Shown: positions 1 through 8,656 of the stretch, one piece after another | Layout: the number at the start of each line of letters is the position of its first letter | Numbering within the stretch: the first letter of the stretch is position 1 | Assembly: GCA_016930745.1 (NCBI GenBank) | Contig: JAFGGE010000098.1 | Coordinates: forward strand, 1-46,759 | Direction: 5' to 3' | Length of the DNA stretch: 46,759 nt | Origin: Sedimentisphaerales bacterium | GTDB taxonomy: Bacteria > Planctomycetota > Phycisphaerae > Sedimentisphaerales > Anaerohalosphaeraceae | Program-made: the position numbers and the translations under genes | Notes under the pieces: generated by a model | Seen by the model: the letters and a program-made list of their open reading frames with translations, nothing else | Told to the model about the DNA's origin: nothing | The model's database searches: none

Positions 1-1
1 A

Positions 2-688
2 AAAATCTATTCGCTGGCCCGTCGTCCCCGGCGTCATGCCATCGAAGCAGCCTTTGTCATCTTTCGCGAGGGATTCTATTACCTGTTCGTTTCCTTCGAC
101 AATTGCTGCGATGGCGTGAACAGCACATACAAGGTGATGGTAGGCCGAAGCCGCACGCCAACCGGGCCATACCTCGATATCCAGGGCAATCCGATGGAGG
201 ACGAAGGCGGCAGTCTCGTCCTGGCCAGCTATGATAACTGGCGCGGTCCGGGGCATAATTCGATCCTGCATACACCCAAAGGAGACTATATCGTCCACCA
301 TACATACGATGCCCGTGAAGAAAACGGGGCGCGCAACCTGCAGATCCGGCCTCTGCTGTGGGACCAGGCCGGCTGGCCCCTTCCGGGTGAACCGGTGGAA
401 ACGATGGGGAAACCGAAATCGTCAATTACCAAATCCGATCTTGCCGGGACGTGGGAGCATATGGTCAATTTCCAATCGCCTTCGACGATCGAGCTGCTAT
501 CCGATGGAACGATCAAGGACAAACCCGGCGACCGATGGATCACGCAGGATGGGATTCTGGAACTGTATTGGCCCAATCCCGAAGCGCCCGGCGGGGTCTG
601 GATCGATCATTGCATCATCGCGCCGGATGGTCAATCGTACATCGGTCGAAACCAGACCGGCATGGTCGTCCGCGGCAAACGTTTGTAA
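2..688 (+). CDS. GH43 arabinan endo-1,5-alpha-L-arabinosidase-like, 3' part
   Basis: The gene enters from the left edge, so its N-terminus and catalytic-base Asp are not visible. The open frame runs from base 2 to the TAA at 686-688, 228 codons. Readable landmarks are IEAAFV near the start, whose Glu matches the catalytic acid of five-bladed-propeller GH43 enzymes, then YYLFVSFDNCCDG, TYKVMVGRS and GHNSIL, which are typical of GH43 arabinanases. The last ~75 residues (from about TWEHMV) form an extra beta-rich module seen after the propeller in many family members. Family knowledge predicts hydrolysis of alpha-1,5-linked arabinan, probably outside the cytoplasm, but no signal peptide can be checked here. 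A GTG inside the frame at 116 is not the real start, because conserved sequence continues upstream. Family assignment is confident; exact substrate is inferred. Confidence 0.85.
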   Translation, partial: KIYSLARRPRRHAIEAAFVIFREGFYYLFVSFDNCCDGVNSTYKVMVGRSRTPTGPYLDIQGNPMEDEGGSLVLASYDNWRGPGHNSILHTPKGDYIVHHTYDAREENGARNLQIRPLLWDQAGWPLPGEPVETMGKPKSSITKSDLAGTWEHMVNFQSPSTIELLSDGTIKDKPGDRWITQDGILELYWPNPEAPGGVWIDHCIIAPDGQSYIGRNQTGMVVRGKRL

Positions 689-713
689 TACCCGCCAAGA
701 AGATGTTGAAATG

Positions 714-747
714 AAAAAGGGCAACCGGATTGGCTGCCCTTTTTTTG
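714..747. terminator. Bidirectional rho-independent terminator
   Basis: GGGCA (719-723) pairs with TGCCC (735-739), with an inner CC/GG extension. An A-tract lies on the 5' side and a run of T on the 3' side, so the hairpin can end transcription both from the GH43 gene (plus) and from ahcY (minus), which converge here. Confidence 0.85.
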
Positions 748-802
748 CATCAACCATTTTCCGCATGGGTTCGGAAAAACACCGAACCTGTCCTACGGGC
801 GA

Positions 803-2248
803 CTAATACCGGTAATGCTCCGGCTTATACGGTCCGTCTACGGTAATGCCCAGGTAAGCCGCCTGTTCTTCCGTCAGCTTTGTAAGCTTGGCGCTGAGCC
901 GCCCCAGATGCAGACGGGCCACCTCCTCGTCCAGTTTCTTGGGCAGCGTATATACCTTATGTTCCAGTTTTTGCGTCGCCAGCATAACCTGGGCCAGACA
1001 TTGGTTGGTAAAGCTGTTGCTCATCACAAAGGAAGGATGCCCCGTAGCACAGCCAAGATTCACCAGCCGACCCTCGGCCAGCAGGAGGATCGAACGGCCG
1101 CTTTTGAGGGTCCACTTATCCACCTGCGGCTTGATATTTTCCTTGACGCATTCAGGGGTATTCAGGAGGTAGCTGGTCTCGATCTCGCTGTCGAAGTGCC
1201 CGATGTTGCACACGATGGCCTCGTTTTTCATCCGCTCCAGGTGCTCGCCGGTAATGACATTACAGCAGCCCGTCGCGGTCACGAAGATATCCCCGATCGC
1301 GGCGGCATCCTCCATCGTCGTAACTTCATACCCTTCCATCGTAGCCTGCAGGGCGCAGATCGGATCGATTTCGGTAATCAGCACACGGGCCCCGAGCCCC
1401 CGCATGGACTGGGCACAGCCTTTGCCCACGTCACCATAGCCGCAGATGACCACGATCTTGCCGGCGACCATGACATCCGTCGCCCGCTTGATCCCGTCGG
1501 CGAGCGACTCGCGGCAGCCGTACAGGTTGTCGAATTTGCTCTTGGTGACCGAATCGTTCACATTGACCGCAGGGAACGGCAGCTCGCCCTTCTCAGCGAG
1601 CTGATAGAGCCGATGCACACCTGTCGTCGTTTCTTCCGAGACGCCCTGCAGGGCTTGTCCGATTCGCGTCCACTTCTGCGGATCGGCCTGGAAGCTCGCC
1701 GCCAGACGCTGCATAATGATCTTGAACTCGGGATTGTCATACTTCTTTTTAAGCAGGGATGGGTCCTTTTCCACCCGCATGCCCTGGACGACCATTAACG
1801 TCGCGTCGCCGCCGTCGTCCACGATCATGTCCGGACCCGATCCATCCGGCCAGGTCAGGGCCTGCTCCGTGCACCACCAGTAATCTTCCAGAGTCTCGCC
1901 CTTCCAGGCAAAGACGGCCGCCGAGCCGGCCCTGGCGATCGCGGCGGCGGCATGGTCCTGCGTGGAGAAGATATTGCACGAGGCCCAGCGGACATCGGCG
2001 CCCAGCTCGACCAGCGTCTCGATCAGCATCGCGGTCTGGATCGTCATGTGCAGCGAACCCATGATCTTCTTGCCCGCCAACGGCCTGGACTTTCCGTACT
2101 TGACCCGCGTCGCCATCAGGCCGGGCATCTCGTTTTCGGCCAGTTCCATCTCCTTGCGGCCCCACTCGGCCTGCGACAGGTCCGCGATCTTATACGGCAG
2201 GGCCGGATCCACCGGCATCACACCCATGGCCTCTTGCATCGTCTTCAT
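803..2248 (-). CDS. ahcY: Adenosylhomocysteinase (SAH hydrolase)
   Basis: A 481-residue cytoplasmic enzyme that splits S-adenosylhomocysteine to adenosine and homocysteine, removing the product inhibitor of methyltransferases in the activated methyl cycle. Visible signatures are [10 protein letters not shown] and [14 protein letters not shown] in the substrate domain, [16 protein letters not shown] before the NAD domain, the Rossmann motif GYGDVGKG at residues 270-277, and the C-terminal KPEHYRY tail that contributes to the cofactor site of the neighbouring subunit. The length fits the long bacterial form that carries an insertion relative to the ~430-residue form. ATG 2248 follows AAAGGG. 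It has its own promoter (2356-2384) and is not obviously in an operon with the TlpA-like gene upstream. The leader contains possible alternative hairpins. Assignment is essentially certain. Confidence 0.97.
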   Translation of the reverse strand: MKTMQEAMGVMPVDPALPYKIADLSQAEWGRKEMELAENEMPGLMATRVKYGKSRPLAGKKIMGSLHMTIQTAMLIETLVELGADVRWASCNIFSTQDHAAAAIARAGSAAVFAWKGETLEDYWWCTEQALTWPDGSGPDMIVDDGGDATLMVVQGMRVEKDPSLLKKKYDNPEFKIIMQRLAASFQADPQKWTRIGQALQGVSEETTTGVHRLYQLAEKGELPFPAVNVNDSVTKSKFDNLYGCRESLADGIKRATDVMVAGKIVVICGYGDVGKGCAQSMRGLGARVLITEIDPICALQATMEGYEVTTMEDAAAIGDIFVTATGCCNVITGEHLERMKNEAIVCNIGHFDSEIETSYLLNTPECVKENIKPQVDKWTLKSGRSILLLAEGRLVNLGCATGHPSFVMSNSFTNQCLAQVMLATQKLEHKVYTLPKKLDEEVARLHLGRLSAKLTKLTEEQAAYLGITVDGPYKPEHYRY

Positions 2249-2266
2249 TCCATTTTTCCCTTTCGT

Positions 2267-2279
2267 TTATCCTGGATAA
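2267..2279. repeat. Perfect 13-base palindrome upstream of the ahcY ribosome site
   Basis: TTATCC-T-GGATAA reads the same on both strands. A one-base centre is too tight for an RNA hairpin, so a protein-binding site within the transcribed leader is a better reading than an RNA structure. No known operator was matched. Confidence 0.35.
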
Positions 2280-2300
2280 CATAATCAGCAGATTAAACCA

Positions 2301-2333
2301 CGCCTCTGCCCATGCGGAGATTCTTGGCGGGCA
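2301..2333 (-). promoter_or_regulatory. Candidate structured leader of ahcY with two exclusive pairings
   Basis: In the minus-strand leader, CGCC (2301-2304) can pair with GGCG (2326-2329). Alternatively TGCCC (2307-2311) can pair with GGGCA (2329-2333). The two pairings share base 2329 and exclude each other, the layout expected of a switch. It does not match the SAH riboswitch consensus as I remember it. This is a structural suggestion only. Confidence 0.25.
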
Positions 2334-2355
2334 TAGTTAAAGCCAGACAACCCTT

Positions 2356-2384
2356 TTTATACCCCCCTATCGGCATTTTGGCAA
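2356..2384 (-). promoter_or_regulatory. Sigma-70-type promoter of ahcY
   Basis: On the minus strand TTGCCA (2379-2384), a 17-base spacer and TATAAA (2356-2361). This predicts a leader of about 100 bases before the ahcY ATG. Confidence 0.55.
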
Positions 2385-2459
2385 GCCTTTGGCCAGCCAT
2401 TGAACCGGATGTTGACAGATTCAACAAGGTGTTGAAAGACATTCATCAATCACTATTAA

Positions 2460-3185
2460 TTATGCAGGCGGCAGGATACCCCGCTGTCGGCCAACCTCAA
2501 GAATGCGTTCGATGACCTCCTCGGTCAATTCATGCCCTTCCAGCAGCGGAAAGCCCTCCCAGACGACTACTCCCTCTTCCGGCTCGATCAGAATCGCGTA
2601 CGGTATGCCGAAGACACCCAGGGCATTCTTGTAACGTTTCTGCGGATCGACGGCCACGTGAAACTTCAGCTCGTTTTCAGCCATGAATTTGAGCACGGGC
2701 TCCTCCTCTTCCTCACTGATCCCGATGACCACCAGCGAATCGGCATATTTCTGAGCAAACGCACTGAGCTTGGGCAGCGACCGGCGGCACGGCGGGCACC
2801 ACGTCGCCCAGCACTCGATGAGCACATATTTGCCCTTGGTCTGCGGCTCGTTGGTGAGCCATTTTGCCACGACCAGGTCGGGCGCCTTTTCCCACAAGAA
2901 GGAATCAGCCCACAGCCGCTTGGGCGGCGGAGCATCCTGGCCTTGCGAGTCGGTCGTAAAGGGCGTGTTGGCCCCGAATCGCGGGATTTCGCCCGTCGCT
3001 GTTTTGGCCTGCGGCTCTGTCTTGACCGGTTCAGCCTGCACGGGGCTGATTACTTGCGGCATCTGCTCTGTGGTCTCGGGCTTGGCTTGTTCCGGCTCAA
3101 CAGTGCGTTTACGGCAACCGCCCACGGCACACGCGAGAATCAACACACCGAACAGAAGTCCGGATCTTACCCATTTTGTCTGCAT
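2460..3185 (-). CDS. TlpA-like thioredoxin-fold lipoprotein
   Basis: A 241-residue exported protein. The N-terminus has a basic start, a hydrophobic stretch and a lipobox-like AVGGC with the lipidated Cys at about residue 24. A Pro/Glu/Thr-rich linker follows (about 27-75). From about residue 100 the protein is a thioredoxin fold of the TlpA/ResA/AhpC-TSA group: ECWATWCPPCRRSLPKL carries the CPPC redox pair (Cys130, Cys133), and FGIPYAILIEPEEG supplies the cis-Pro region. Family members reduce disulfides or cytochrome-c haem thiols outside the cytoplasm, but no cytochrome maturation gene lies nearby, so the partner is unknown. GGAGTAAGG precedes the ATG. It is transcribed divergently from the AAA ATPase, with its own promoter at 3228-3256. 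Confidence 0.85.
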   Translation of the reverse strand: MQTKWVRSGLLFGVLILACAVGGCRKRTVEPEQAKPETTEQMPQVISPVQAEPVKTEPQAKTATGEIPRFGANTPFTTDSQGQDAPPPKRLWADSFLWEKAPDLVVAKWLTNEPQTKGKYVLIECWATWCPPCRRSLPKLSAFAQKYADSLVVIGISEEEEEPVLKFMAENELKFHVAVDPQKRYKNALGVFGIPYAILIEPEEGVVVWEGFPLLEGHELTEEVIERILEVGRQRGILPPA

Positions 3186-3227
3186 TCCTTACTCCATTAC
3201 TGAATCATTTTTTACCGAGTTAGTTCG

Positions 3228-3256
3228 ATTGTAGGTCCTCTGAGGCCCGGATGCAA
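3228..3256 (-). promoter_or_regulatory. Promoter of the TlpA-like gene
   Basis: Minus strand TTGCAT (3251-3256), a 17-base spacer and TACAAT (3228-3233), about 45 bases before the ATG. Confidence 0.5.
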
Positions 3257-3294
3257 CCTCCGGTTCTCGTAAAGTTATCAGATCGAGTCAGGGG

Positions 3295-3323
3295 TTGTCT
3301 GTTGGACACATGCTGGCTATAAT
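3295..3323 (+). promoter_or_regulatory. Promoter of the AAA ATPase gene
   Basis: TTGTCT (3295-3300), a 17-base spacer and a perfect TATAAT (3318-3323), with the start codon 35 bases downstream of the -10 box. Confidence 0.6.
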
Positions 3324-3358
3324 AGGAGGTACAGGATGGTCAACGAGGATAGGTCGAT

Positions 3359-4840
3359 ATGAGCGATATCCAGCATCTAACCGAGATGATCCGTGCGGGT
3401 ACGGCGGCGGTTTCCATCGTCACGCATGAGGAAAGCTACGCCCTGGAGTGCCTTTGTACGGCGGCCTTCAACAACCGCAAGGGAGTACTGATTTGGTCGG
3501 CCGGCTGCGGATTTCGGGATGGCATCCTCGACAAATCTCCCGTTACCGATACCGATACCGCGGCCTCGGCCCTGCGCTATATCCTTCTGCAAAGACAGAA
3601 AATCACCTATGTTATGCTCGATTTATCCGCCCATATCAAGGACAACGTCGTCATGCGATTGCTCCGGGATGCGATCCAGCATTGCCAGGCTACCGGGGCC
3701 AATCTGGCCCTGATCGACGCCGAGGACAATTGGCCTGCCGTCATCTCCACTCATGTCACCTCGTATGAACTGACCCTGCCGGATGAAAAAGAGCTGGTCG
3801 ATATCGTCCGAAGCTCCCTGAAAAGCGCCCACAAAGCCCGGCCCATCCGCATCGAAATCTCCCCGCAGGGCATGGATGCTATTTTACGGAACCTGCGCGG
3901 GCTGACCCGTCGCCAGGTCAGGGATCTTGTGCTTTCGACCATCGGCGACAATCGGGTTCTGAATGACGACGATGTGGTCAACATCCTGGCCGGCAAACGC
4001 AAGATGCTGCGCGTCGACGGGTTGCTTACCTATGTTGAGGCGCCTCTGACGATGGAGGAAATCGGCGGCATGGAGAACCTCAAACGATGGCTTCATACCC
4101 GCAAAGGCGCCTTCAGCAAGGAGGCCCGTTCGTTCGGGCTGGAGGCGCCCAAGGGCGTGCTCATGCTCGGCGTGCAGGGGGCCGGCAAGAGTCTCTGCGC
4201 CAAAGCCGTAGCGACCGCCTGGCAGCAGCCGCTGCTTCGCCTGGATCCGGGGCGGCTGTATAACAGCTATGTCGGCGAATCGGAGCGAAACCTGCGTCTG
4301 GCTCTGCGGCAGGTGGAAATGATGAGCCCGGCTGTCCTGTGGGTGGATGAGATAGAAAAAGCGTTCGCCTCGGCCGCTTCGCGCAGCACCGACGGCGGAC
4401 TCTCCCAGCGGATGTTCGGGACGCTGCTGACCTGGATGCAGGAACATGCCGATCCGGTCTTTGTGGTAGCCACGGCGAATGATATTGCCGCCCTGCCGCC
4501 CGAACTGCTCCGAAAAGGCCGATTCGATGAAATCTTTTTCATCGGCTTGCCGCAATCCGAGGCCCGACGACAAATCTTCGAAATCCACCTGCGCCGCCGG
4601 CATCGCAAGCCGGAAGCGTTCAACATCGCCCAACTGGTGGAAGCCAGCGACGGCTACAGCGGGGCCGAGATCGAGCAGGCCGTTGTCTCGGCCATGCACG
4701 AGGCCTTCGGCAACGGCGATGTGACCACCGATCATATTCTAAAGGCCCTGCAGAATTCCCCGCCCCTGTCGGTGACCATGAAGGAGCGTATCGCCGAACT
4801 GTACCGCTGGGCCCAGGGCCGCTGCGTCCCGGCGGATTAA
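3359..4840 (+). CDS. Ycf46-like AAA+ ATPase
   Basis: A 493-residue soluble protein with the architecture of the chloroplast/cyanobacterial Ycf46 family: an N-terminal degenerate domain (about 1-220) followed by one AAA+ module. Walker A is GVQGAGKS at 271-278. Walker B is AVLWVDEIEK around 325-334. The second region of homology includes VVATANDIAALPPELL, followed by RKGRFDEIFF with the expected arginine-finger Arg. The pore-like segment is LYNSYVGESERN. The C-terminal lid runs through SGAEIEQAVVSAM. Family members use ATP hydrolysis to remodel unknown targets; Ycf46 has been linked to carbon and photosynthesis regulation in cyanobacteria, which is not transferable here. The start lies 5 bases after TAGG. 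gpsA follows 67 bases later on the same strand, and no promoter was seen between them, so the two may be cotranscribed. Family sure, role unknown. Confidence 0.88.
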   Translation: MSDIQHLTEMIRAGTAAVSIVTHEESYALECLCTAAFNNRKGVLIWSAGCGFRDGILDKSPVTDTDTAASALRYILLQRQKITYVMLDLSAHIKDNVVMRLLRDAIQHCQATGANLALIDAEDNWPAVISTHVTSYELTLPDEKELVDIVRSSLKSAHKARPIRIEISPQGMDAILRNLRGLTRRQVRDLVLSTIGDNRVLNDDDVVNILAGKRKMLRVDGLLTYVEAPLTMEEIGGMENLKRWLHTRKGAFSKEARSFGLEAPKGVLMLGVQGAGKSLCAKAVATAWQQPLLRLDPGRLYNSYVGESERNLRLALRQVEMMSPAVLWVDEIEKAFASAASRSTDGGLSQRMFGTLLTWMQEHADPVFVVATANDIAALPPELLRKGRFDEIFFIGLPQSEARRQIFEIHLRRRHRKPEAFNIAQLVEASDGYSGAEIEQAVVSAMHEAFGNGDVTTDHILKALQNSPPLSVTMKERIAELYRWAQGRCVPAD

Positions 4841-4907
4841 GATCAACAATTCCCTTCCCGTTGAATTGCGGCTTGCAATGGTCCAAATCCTGTGCTCTAA
4901 TACCGGC

Positions 4908-5903
4908 ATGTTCGAAAGGATCACCATTATCGGCGATGGGGCGATGGGCACGGTATGCTCGATGCTGCTGTGCGCCAAAGGCGTTCACGTTACGCTGTGG
5001 GGCTACGACGTCGATCAGCTCGCCGAAATCGCCATCAAACGGGAGAATGTCCGATTTTTGCCGGGATATCGGCTTCCGGAGGAACTGGATTTTGAAGCCG
5101 ACGACGACAAGGCTATGGTCCACGCCGAGCTGATCGTCTCGGCGGTGCCCTGTCAATTTATGCGTCCTGTCTGGGAACGGCTCAGCAAGCACACGCCCCG
5201 CTCCGTGCCGATCGTCAGCGTCGCCAAGGGGATCGAACAGGAAACCCTGCTTTGTCCGACGGAGATTCTGGCCGATGTCCTCGGCAAGAAACGCCGCTAT
5301 GCCGCACTTTCGGGGCCGACCATCGCCGACGAGATCGCCCGCGGCCTGCCCGCGACGGCGACAGCCGCCAGCCGCAGCGAAACTCTGGCCCGGCAAATCC
5401 AGAAAAGCTTTAACGGCGAGATGTTCCGTGTCTATACCAATGCCGACCTTTTCGGGGTAGAATTGTGTGGGGCCGTTAAAAACGTCATCGCCATCGCCGC
5501 CGGGATCATCGACGGCATCGGTCTCGGCGACAATGCCAAGGCCGCCCTGCTGAGCCGCGGGCTGGCCGAGATTCGCCGCCTTGGGCTGGCTATGGGAGCT
5601 CAGGAACATACGTTTGCGGGCCTGTCCGGCCTGGGAGACCTGGTCACCACCTGCATCTCGCCCCATGGACGCAACCGCTCCTTCGGGGAGCGGATCGGGC
5701 GCGGCATGACCAGCGAGCAGGCGCAGCAGTCCATTCGTGGGATCGTCGAGGGCGTCCAGACCTGTCGCGGCGTGCTGGCCCTGGCGAAAAAACACCACAT
5801 CGAGATGCCCATCACCGAGGCGGTCTGCGAAGTGATCCACGAAGGCAAAAGCGTCCCGGCGGCCATCCACGACCTCATGAGCCGTCGCCTGAAGGCGGAG
5901 TAG
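4908..5903 (+). CDS. gpsA: NAD(P)-dependent glycerol-3-phosphate dehydrogenase
   Basis: A 331-residue enzyme that reduces dihydroxyacetone phosphate to sn-glycerol 3-phosphate for phospholipid synthesis. The Rossmann motif GDGAMG is at residues 9-14 and defines the start at ATG 4908: earlier in-frame codons (TTG 4866, ATG 4878) would add a tail that family members do not have. Other signatures are KGIE, LSGPTIADEI, CGAVKNVIAIAAG with the catalytic Lys, and GLSGLGDLVTTC followed by GRNRSFG. The ribosome site is weak, consistent with readthrough from the AAA ATPase gene upstream. It converges on the zinc-ribbon gene with only 31 bases between stops and no obvious terminator hairpin. Assignment is secure. 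Confidence 0.96.
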   Translation: MFERITIIGDGAMGTVCSMLLCAKGVHVTLWGYDVDQLAEIAIKRENVRFLPGYRLPEELDFEADDDKAMVHAELIVSAVPCQFMRPVWERLSKHTPRSVPIVSVAKGIEQETLLCPTEILADVLGKKRRYAALSGPTIADEIARGLPATATAASRSETLARQIQKSFNGEMFRVYTNADLFGVELCGAVKNVIAIAAGIIDGIGLGDNAKAALLSRGLAEIRRLGLAMGAQEHTFAGLSGLGDLVTTCISPHGRNRSFGERIGRGMTSEQAQQSIRGIVEGVQTCRGVLALAKKHHIEMPITEAVCEVIHEGKSVPAAIHDLMSRRLKAE

Positions 5904-5934
5904 CTAAACAATAAAAATTCTTCAGCGGATAGAG

Positions 5935-7101
5935 TTAATCCTTCTCTTTTGCCGCTACGCCGAATGCGGCAGCCATACCAATCGGAATCAAAATCCAATC
6001 CCAATAGTCAAATGTTTCCTGAAACGCCATAGTAAAACCGGCCGGTGTATCGCTCATGATCTGAAAAATTTCCTGCATCAAATCAGGAGCGTACTTTCGA
6101 GTCATTTGCCGTGCTTGCTCTTGATCCCACTCGGACATCGTTTCCATAATTTTCGGGAGATACTCTACCATCTGTTCATCCAACTCCTCGTCCTCCTGTT
6201 GAAAAGCGAAATTCTGAAGCAATACCTGTACGGTTCCTTTTTCTATCTGATCGGTTTCCTCCATATGGCGACAGACAATTATAAACATTACACCGGGTTC
6301 TTCTTCCAGCATTTCGTCAATTGCTTTATCGGTCAGATCGCCTTGCATTTCATTCATAAACTTTTGATTGTCTCGAGCTAATGTTTTTATTTCCGGAAGC
6401 AAATACCATTGAGCCAGAAAAGCTTTACCAGCCATCATTCCTCCCAATCCGATAACAGCAGCAACAACACCTAAAAACATATTTCGATGGTGGGTTAAAA
6501 GGACAAGACCACCTCCCGCGGCCGCTCCGATGAGAACTTCCAGATAGAAAAAGTTAAATCCTGTTACGGTTCCTACACCAGCCCAGATCGCCGCTACAAC
6601 AAGCGTGCACACAACGGAACAAGCAATTGATAAAGGAATTTTCCCCGCACCTTTGGCTAGAGCCATCGCCGGAACTGTGCCTCCGGATGACTTAACAGTA
6701 GGTATGGTGGAAGCCGGTCTTGGGGGCGCTTCCTGAATCTCGACAGACGGTCCTGCCTGAAGGTCTGCTCCGAAGACGTCATCGCCCCACATATCCACGC
6801 CCTCGCCGCCTCCGGCCTGCCCGGCGCCGGTCGCTACCGGGACTCTCTCCAATGGCGGTTCTGCAGGAGTGTTCCCCTCCCCCATTACGGGATTGTCACT
6901 AAAGATATCCAGATTCCCGGCTCCGAACGGATCGGGCGGATCGGTATATTGCGTTGTGGAGATCGCCTGGGCAGGCTTGCTGGCCGTTGGACTGGGCACC
7001 ACACAGGGCTCCTGGCAGCGTGCACAGCGTACACGCTTACCGGCCCAGTCGTCCTTTACTCCCATTTTCTGGTTGCATTTGGCACACCGAAACTTGATCA
7101 T
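5935..7101 (-). CDS. Zinc-ribbon membrane protein of unknown function
   Basis: A 388-residue protein that begins with a short zinc ribbon: CxxC at residues 6-9 (CAKC) and CxxC at 26-29 (CARC), spaced like the small ribbons seen at the start of many planctomycete membrane proteins. A low-complexity Pro/Gly/Glu-rich cytoplasmic linker follows to about residue 160. Then come three or four hydrophobic segments, an acidic alpha-helical domain containing EEEPGVMF and QQEDEELDEQ, and a final hydrophobic segment near the C-terminus (WILIPIGMAAAFG). The start at 7101 is chosen because AGGGAGG lies 6 bases upstream and because the promoter at 7172-7200 excludes the longer frame. I recognise no catalytic motif. 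The acidic region looks AT-richer than the neighbouring genes. The ribbon suggests a sensor or assembly role, but this is not established. Confidence 0.75.
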   Translation of the reverse strand: MIKFRCAKCNQKMGVKDDWAGKRVRCARCQEPCVVPSPTASKPAQAISTTQYTDPPDPFGAGNLDIFSDNPVMGEGNTPAEPPLERVPVATGAGQAGGGEGVDMWGDDVFGADLQAGPSVEIQEAPPRPASTIPTVKSSGGTVPAMALAKGAGKIPLSIACSVVCTLVVAAIWAGVGTVTGFNFFYLEVLIGAAAGGGLVLLTHHRNMFLGVVAAVIGLGGMMAGKAFLAQWYLLPEIKTLARDNQKFMNEMQGDLTDKAIDEMLEEEPGVMFIIVCRHMEETDQIEKGTVQVLLQNFAFQQEDEELDEQMVEYLPKIMETMSEWDQEQARQMTRKYAPDLMQEIFQIMSDTPAGFTMAFQETFDYWDWILIPIGMAAAFGVAAKEKD

Positions 7102-7171
7102 GCAGAGCCTCCCTTTGCCCCCCGGTTTCTCCTTTTGCCGGAGTCCAAATTCTCTCCGACTACCGTATTTC

Positions 7172-7200
7172 ATTCTATCGACCGAAGGGATTTCGGTCAA
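7172..7200 (-). promoter_or_regulatory. Promoter of the zinc-ribbon gene
   Basis: Minus strand TTGACC (7195-7200), a 17-base spacer and TAGAAT (7172-7177). It places the transcript start near 7165, downstream of the alternative long start at 7200, which supports the ATG at 7101. Confidence 0.55.
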
Positions 7201-7303
7201 CGAAAATTTCCCCTGTCACCGACCTTTTAATGAGGCTATTGCCGCGTTTATGAGGGGGCCGCCCTGGGAACCACCAGGCCGATCATTTGTCGAAAAGACG
7301 CCC

Positions 7304-7332
7304 TTGACGCCTGCTATGGCCCCCATTACTAT
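7304..7332 (+). promoter_or_regulatory. Promoter of the aldose epimerase gene
   Basis: TTGACG (7304-7309), a 17-base spacer and TACTAT (7327-7332), 65 bases before the ATG. Confidence 0.5.
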
Positions 7333-7397
7333 ATCGGCTTTCCGGGACGGACCGGGACAAAAAGGATGGTCACATCACGATTTGGAAAGGATGAACC

Positions 7398-8546
7398 ATG
7401 AAGACGCGTTTTCTGATGCTGGTCGCCGCCGTGGTAGGTTTGTTCTATATGGGCTGTGACAGCCAGAACATGGGACTGCAATTCGGAAAAGGGACGGACA
7501 TGAACATTTCCAGGGAATTCTTCGGCAAGACGCCCGACGGCACATCGGTCGATCTGTACACGCTCAGCAACGGCAACGGCATGACCGTCAAAATCACCAA
7601 TTACGGCGGTATTATTACGCATCTAATGGTACCCGACCGCAATGGGAAGATCGATGACGTGGTTCTCGGATTCGATACCATGGAAGAATATCTGGCCGGG
7701 CACCCTTATTTCGGCGCGATCGCCGGCCGCTACGCCAACCGCATCGCCAAGGGCAGGTTCACCCTGGACGGTGTGGAATACACCCTGGTCGTCAACAACG
7801 GAGAAAACCACCTGCACGGCGGGATCGTCGGATTCGACAAGGTCGTCTGGACCGCTGTGCCCGGCAGGCCCCGCTCCGACAGCGTCCATTTGACTCTGAA
7901 CTACCTGAGCAGGAATATGGAAGAGGGTTATCCCGGCAATCTGGATTGTACCGTCGTCTATGAACTGACCGCCGACAATGAGCTAAAAATTACGTATAAG
8001 GCCGCCACCGACAAGGCCACCGTGCTGAATTTAACCAACCACAGCTATTTCAACCTGGCCGGACAGGCCTCCGGCGATATTCTCGGGCATGTGCTGACTC
8101 TGAACGCCAACTATTACACCCCTGTCGATGAGGGTTTGATTCCCACCGGAGAATTGGAAAGCGTCAAAGGAACCGTCTTCGATTTTACCTCCCCGCATAC
8201 CATCGGCGAACGGTTGAAAGACGTCCCTATGACCGGAGGATATGACCATAATTTCTGTCTCAACAGCCGGGACGGATCCATGGCATGGTGCGCTACCGTG
8301 TATGAGCCTGAGACAGGGCGTGTTTTAGAGATCGAGACCACCCAGCCCGGCGTGCAATTCTATACCGGCAATTTCCTGGATGGCTCCAATAAAGGCAAGG
8401 GAACCACCTATAACAAACACAATGGATTCTGCCTGGAAACCCAGCACTGGCCCGATTCGCCCAACAAGCCGCATTTCCCCTCCGTTGTACTAAAGCCGGG
8501 GCAGGCGTATGAGGAAGTGACCGTTTTCAAATTTTCCACAAAATAG
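7398..8546 (+). CDS. galM: Aldose 1-epimerase (mutarotase), lipoprotein form
   Basis: A 382-residue galactose mutarotase that interconverts alpha and beta anomers of aldoses. The first 20 residues are a lipoprotein signal with lipobox FYMGC (Cys20), so the enzyme is expected to be lipid-anchored outside the cytoplasm rather than cytosolic as in E. coli. Family residues are visible: GRYANRIAKG at about 110-119, the NGENHLHGG motif around 134-142, catalytic His in NHSYFNL (His215), and catalytic Glu347 in CLETQHWPDSPN. AAAGGA precedes the ATG; an overlapping ATG at 7391 is in another frame. It is transcribed alone from 7304-7332 and ends at a hairpin terminator. An outer-envelope mutarotase fits an organism that digests polysaccharides outside the cell. 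Confidence 0.93.
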   Translation: MKTRFLMLVAAVVGLFYMGCDSQNMGLQFGKGTDMNISREFFGKTPDGTSVDLYTLSNGNGMTVKITNYGGIITHLMVPDRNGKIDDVVLGFDTMEEYLAGHPYFGAIAGRYANRIAKGRFTLDGVEYTLVVNNGENHLHGGIVGFDKVVWTAVPGRPRSDSVHLTLNYLSRNMEEGYPGNLDCTVVYELTADNELKITYKAATDKATVLNLTNHSYFNLAGQASGDILGHVLTLNANYYTPVDEGLIPTGELESVKGTVFDFTSPHTIGERLKDVPMTGGYDHNFCLNSRDGSMAWCATVYEPETGRVLEIETTQPGVQFYTGNFLDGSNKGKGTTYNKHNGFCLETQHWPDSPNKPHFPSVVLKPGQAYEEVTVFKFSTK

Positions 8547-8589
8547 ACAGAACTGAACGTCCGATCAAAGCATGTTTGAAAACAGAGAC

Positions 8590-8628
8590 AGGCGGCATTC
8601 TTGTATACTCAGGATGTCGCCTTTTTTG
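8590..8628 (+). terminator. Rho-independent terminator of galM
   Basis: AGGCGGCAT (8590-8598) pairs with ATGTCGCCT (8614-8622) with one G-U pair, followed by six T. It lies between convergent genes but only the plus-strand orientation has the T-tract. Confidence 0.8.
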
Positions 8629-8656
8629 TATCGGGATATCCCGCGGATCTGATCTT

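Noticed and set aside
815..1798. Long plus-strand open frame opposite ahcY
   Set aside because: It is a shadow of the GC-rich ahcY coding strand; it has no family motif and ahcY is certain.
3336..3362. Eight-codon open frame after AGGAGG (3324-3329), with its stop overlapping the ATPase start as ATGA
   Set aside because: The predicted transcript start from the 3295-3323 promoter is near 3330, so the AGGAGG would not be in the mRNA. A leader peptide is therefore unlikely unless another promoter is used.
4620..5870. 416-codon minus-strand frame opposite gpsA
   Set aside because: Shadow of gpsA and of the AAA gene's end; no ribosome site or family motif.
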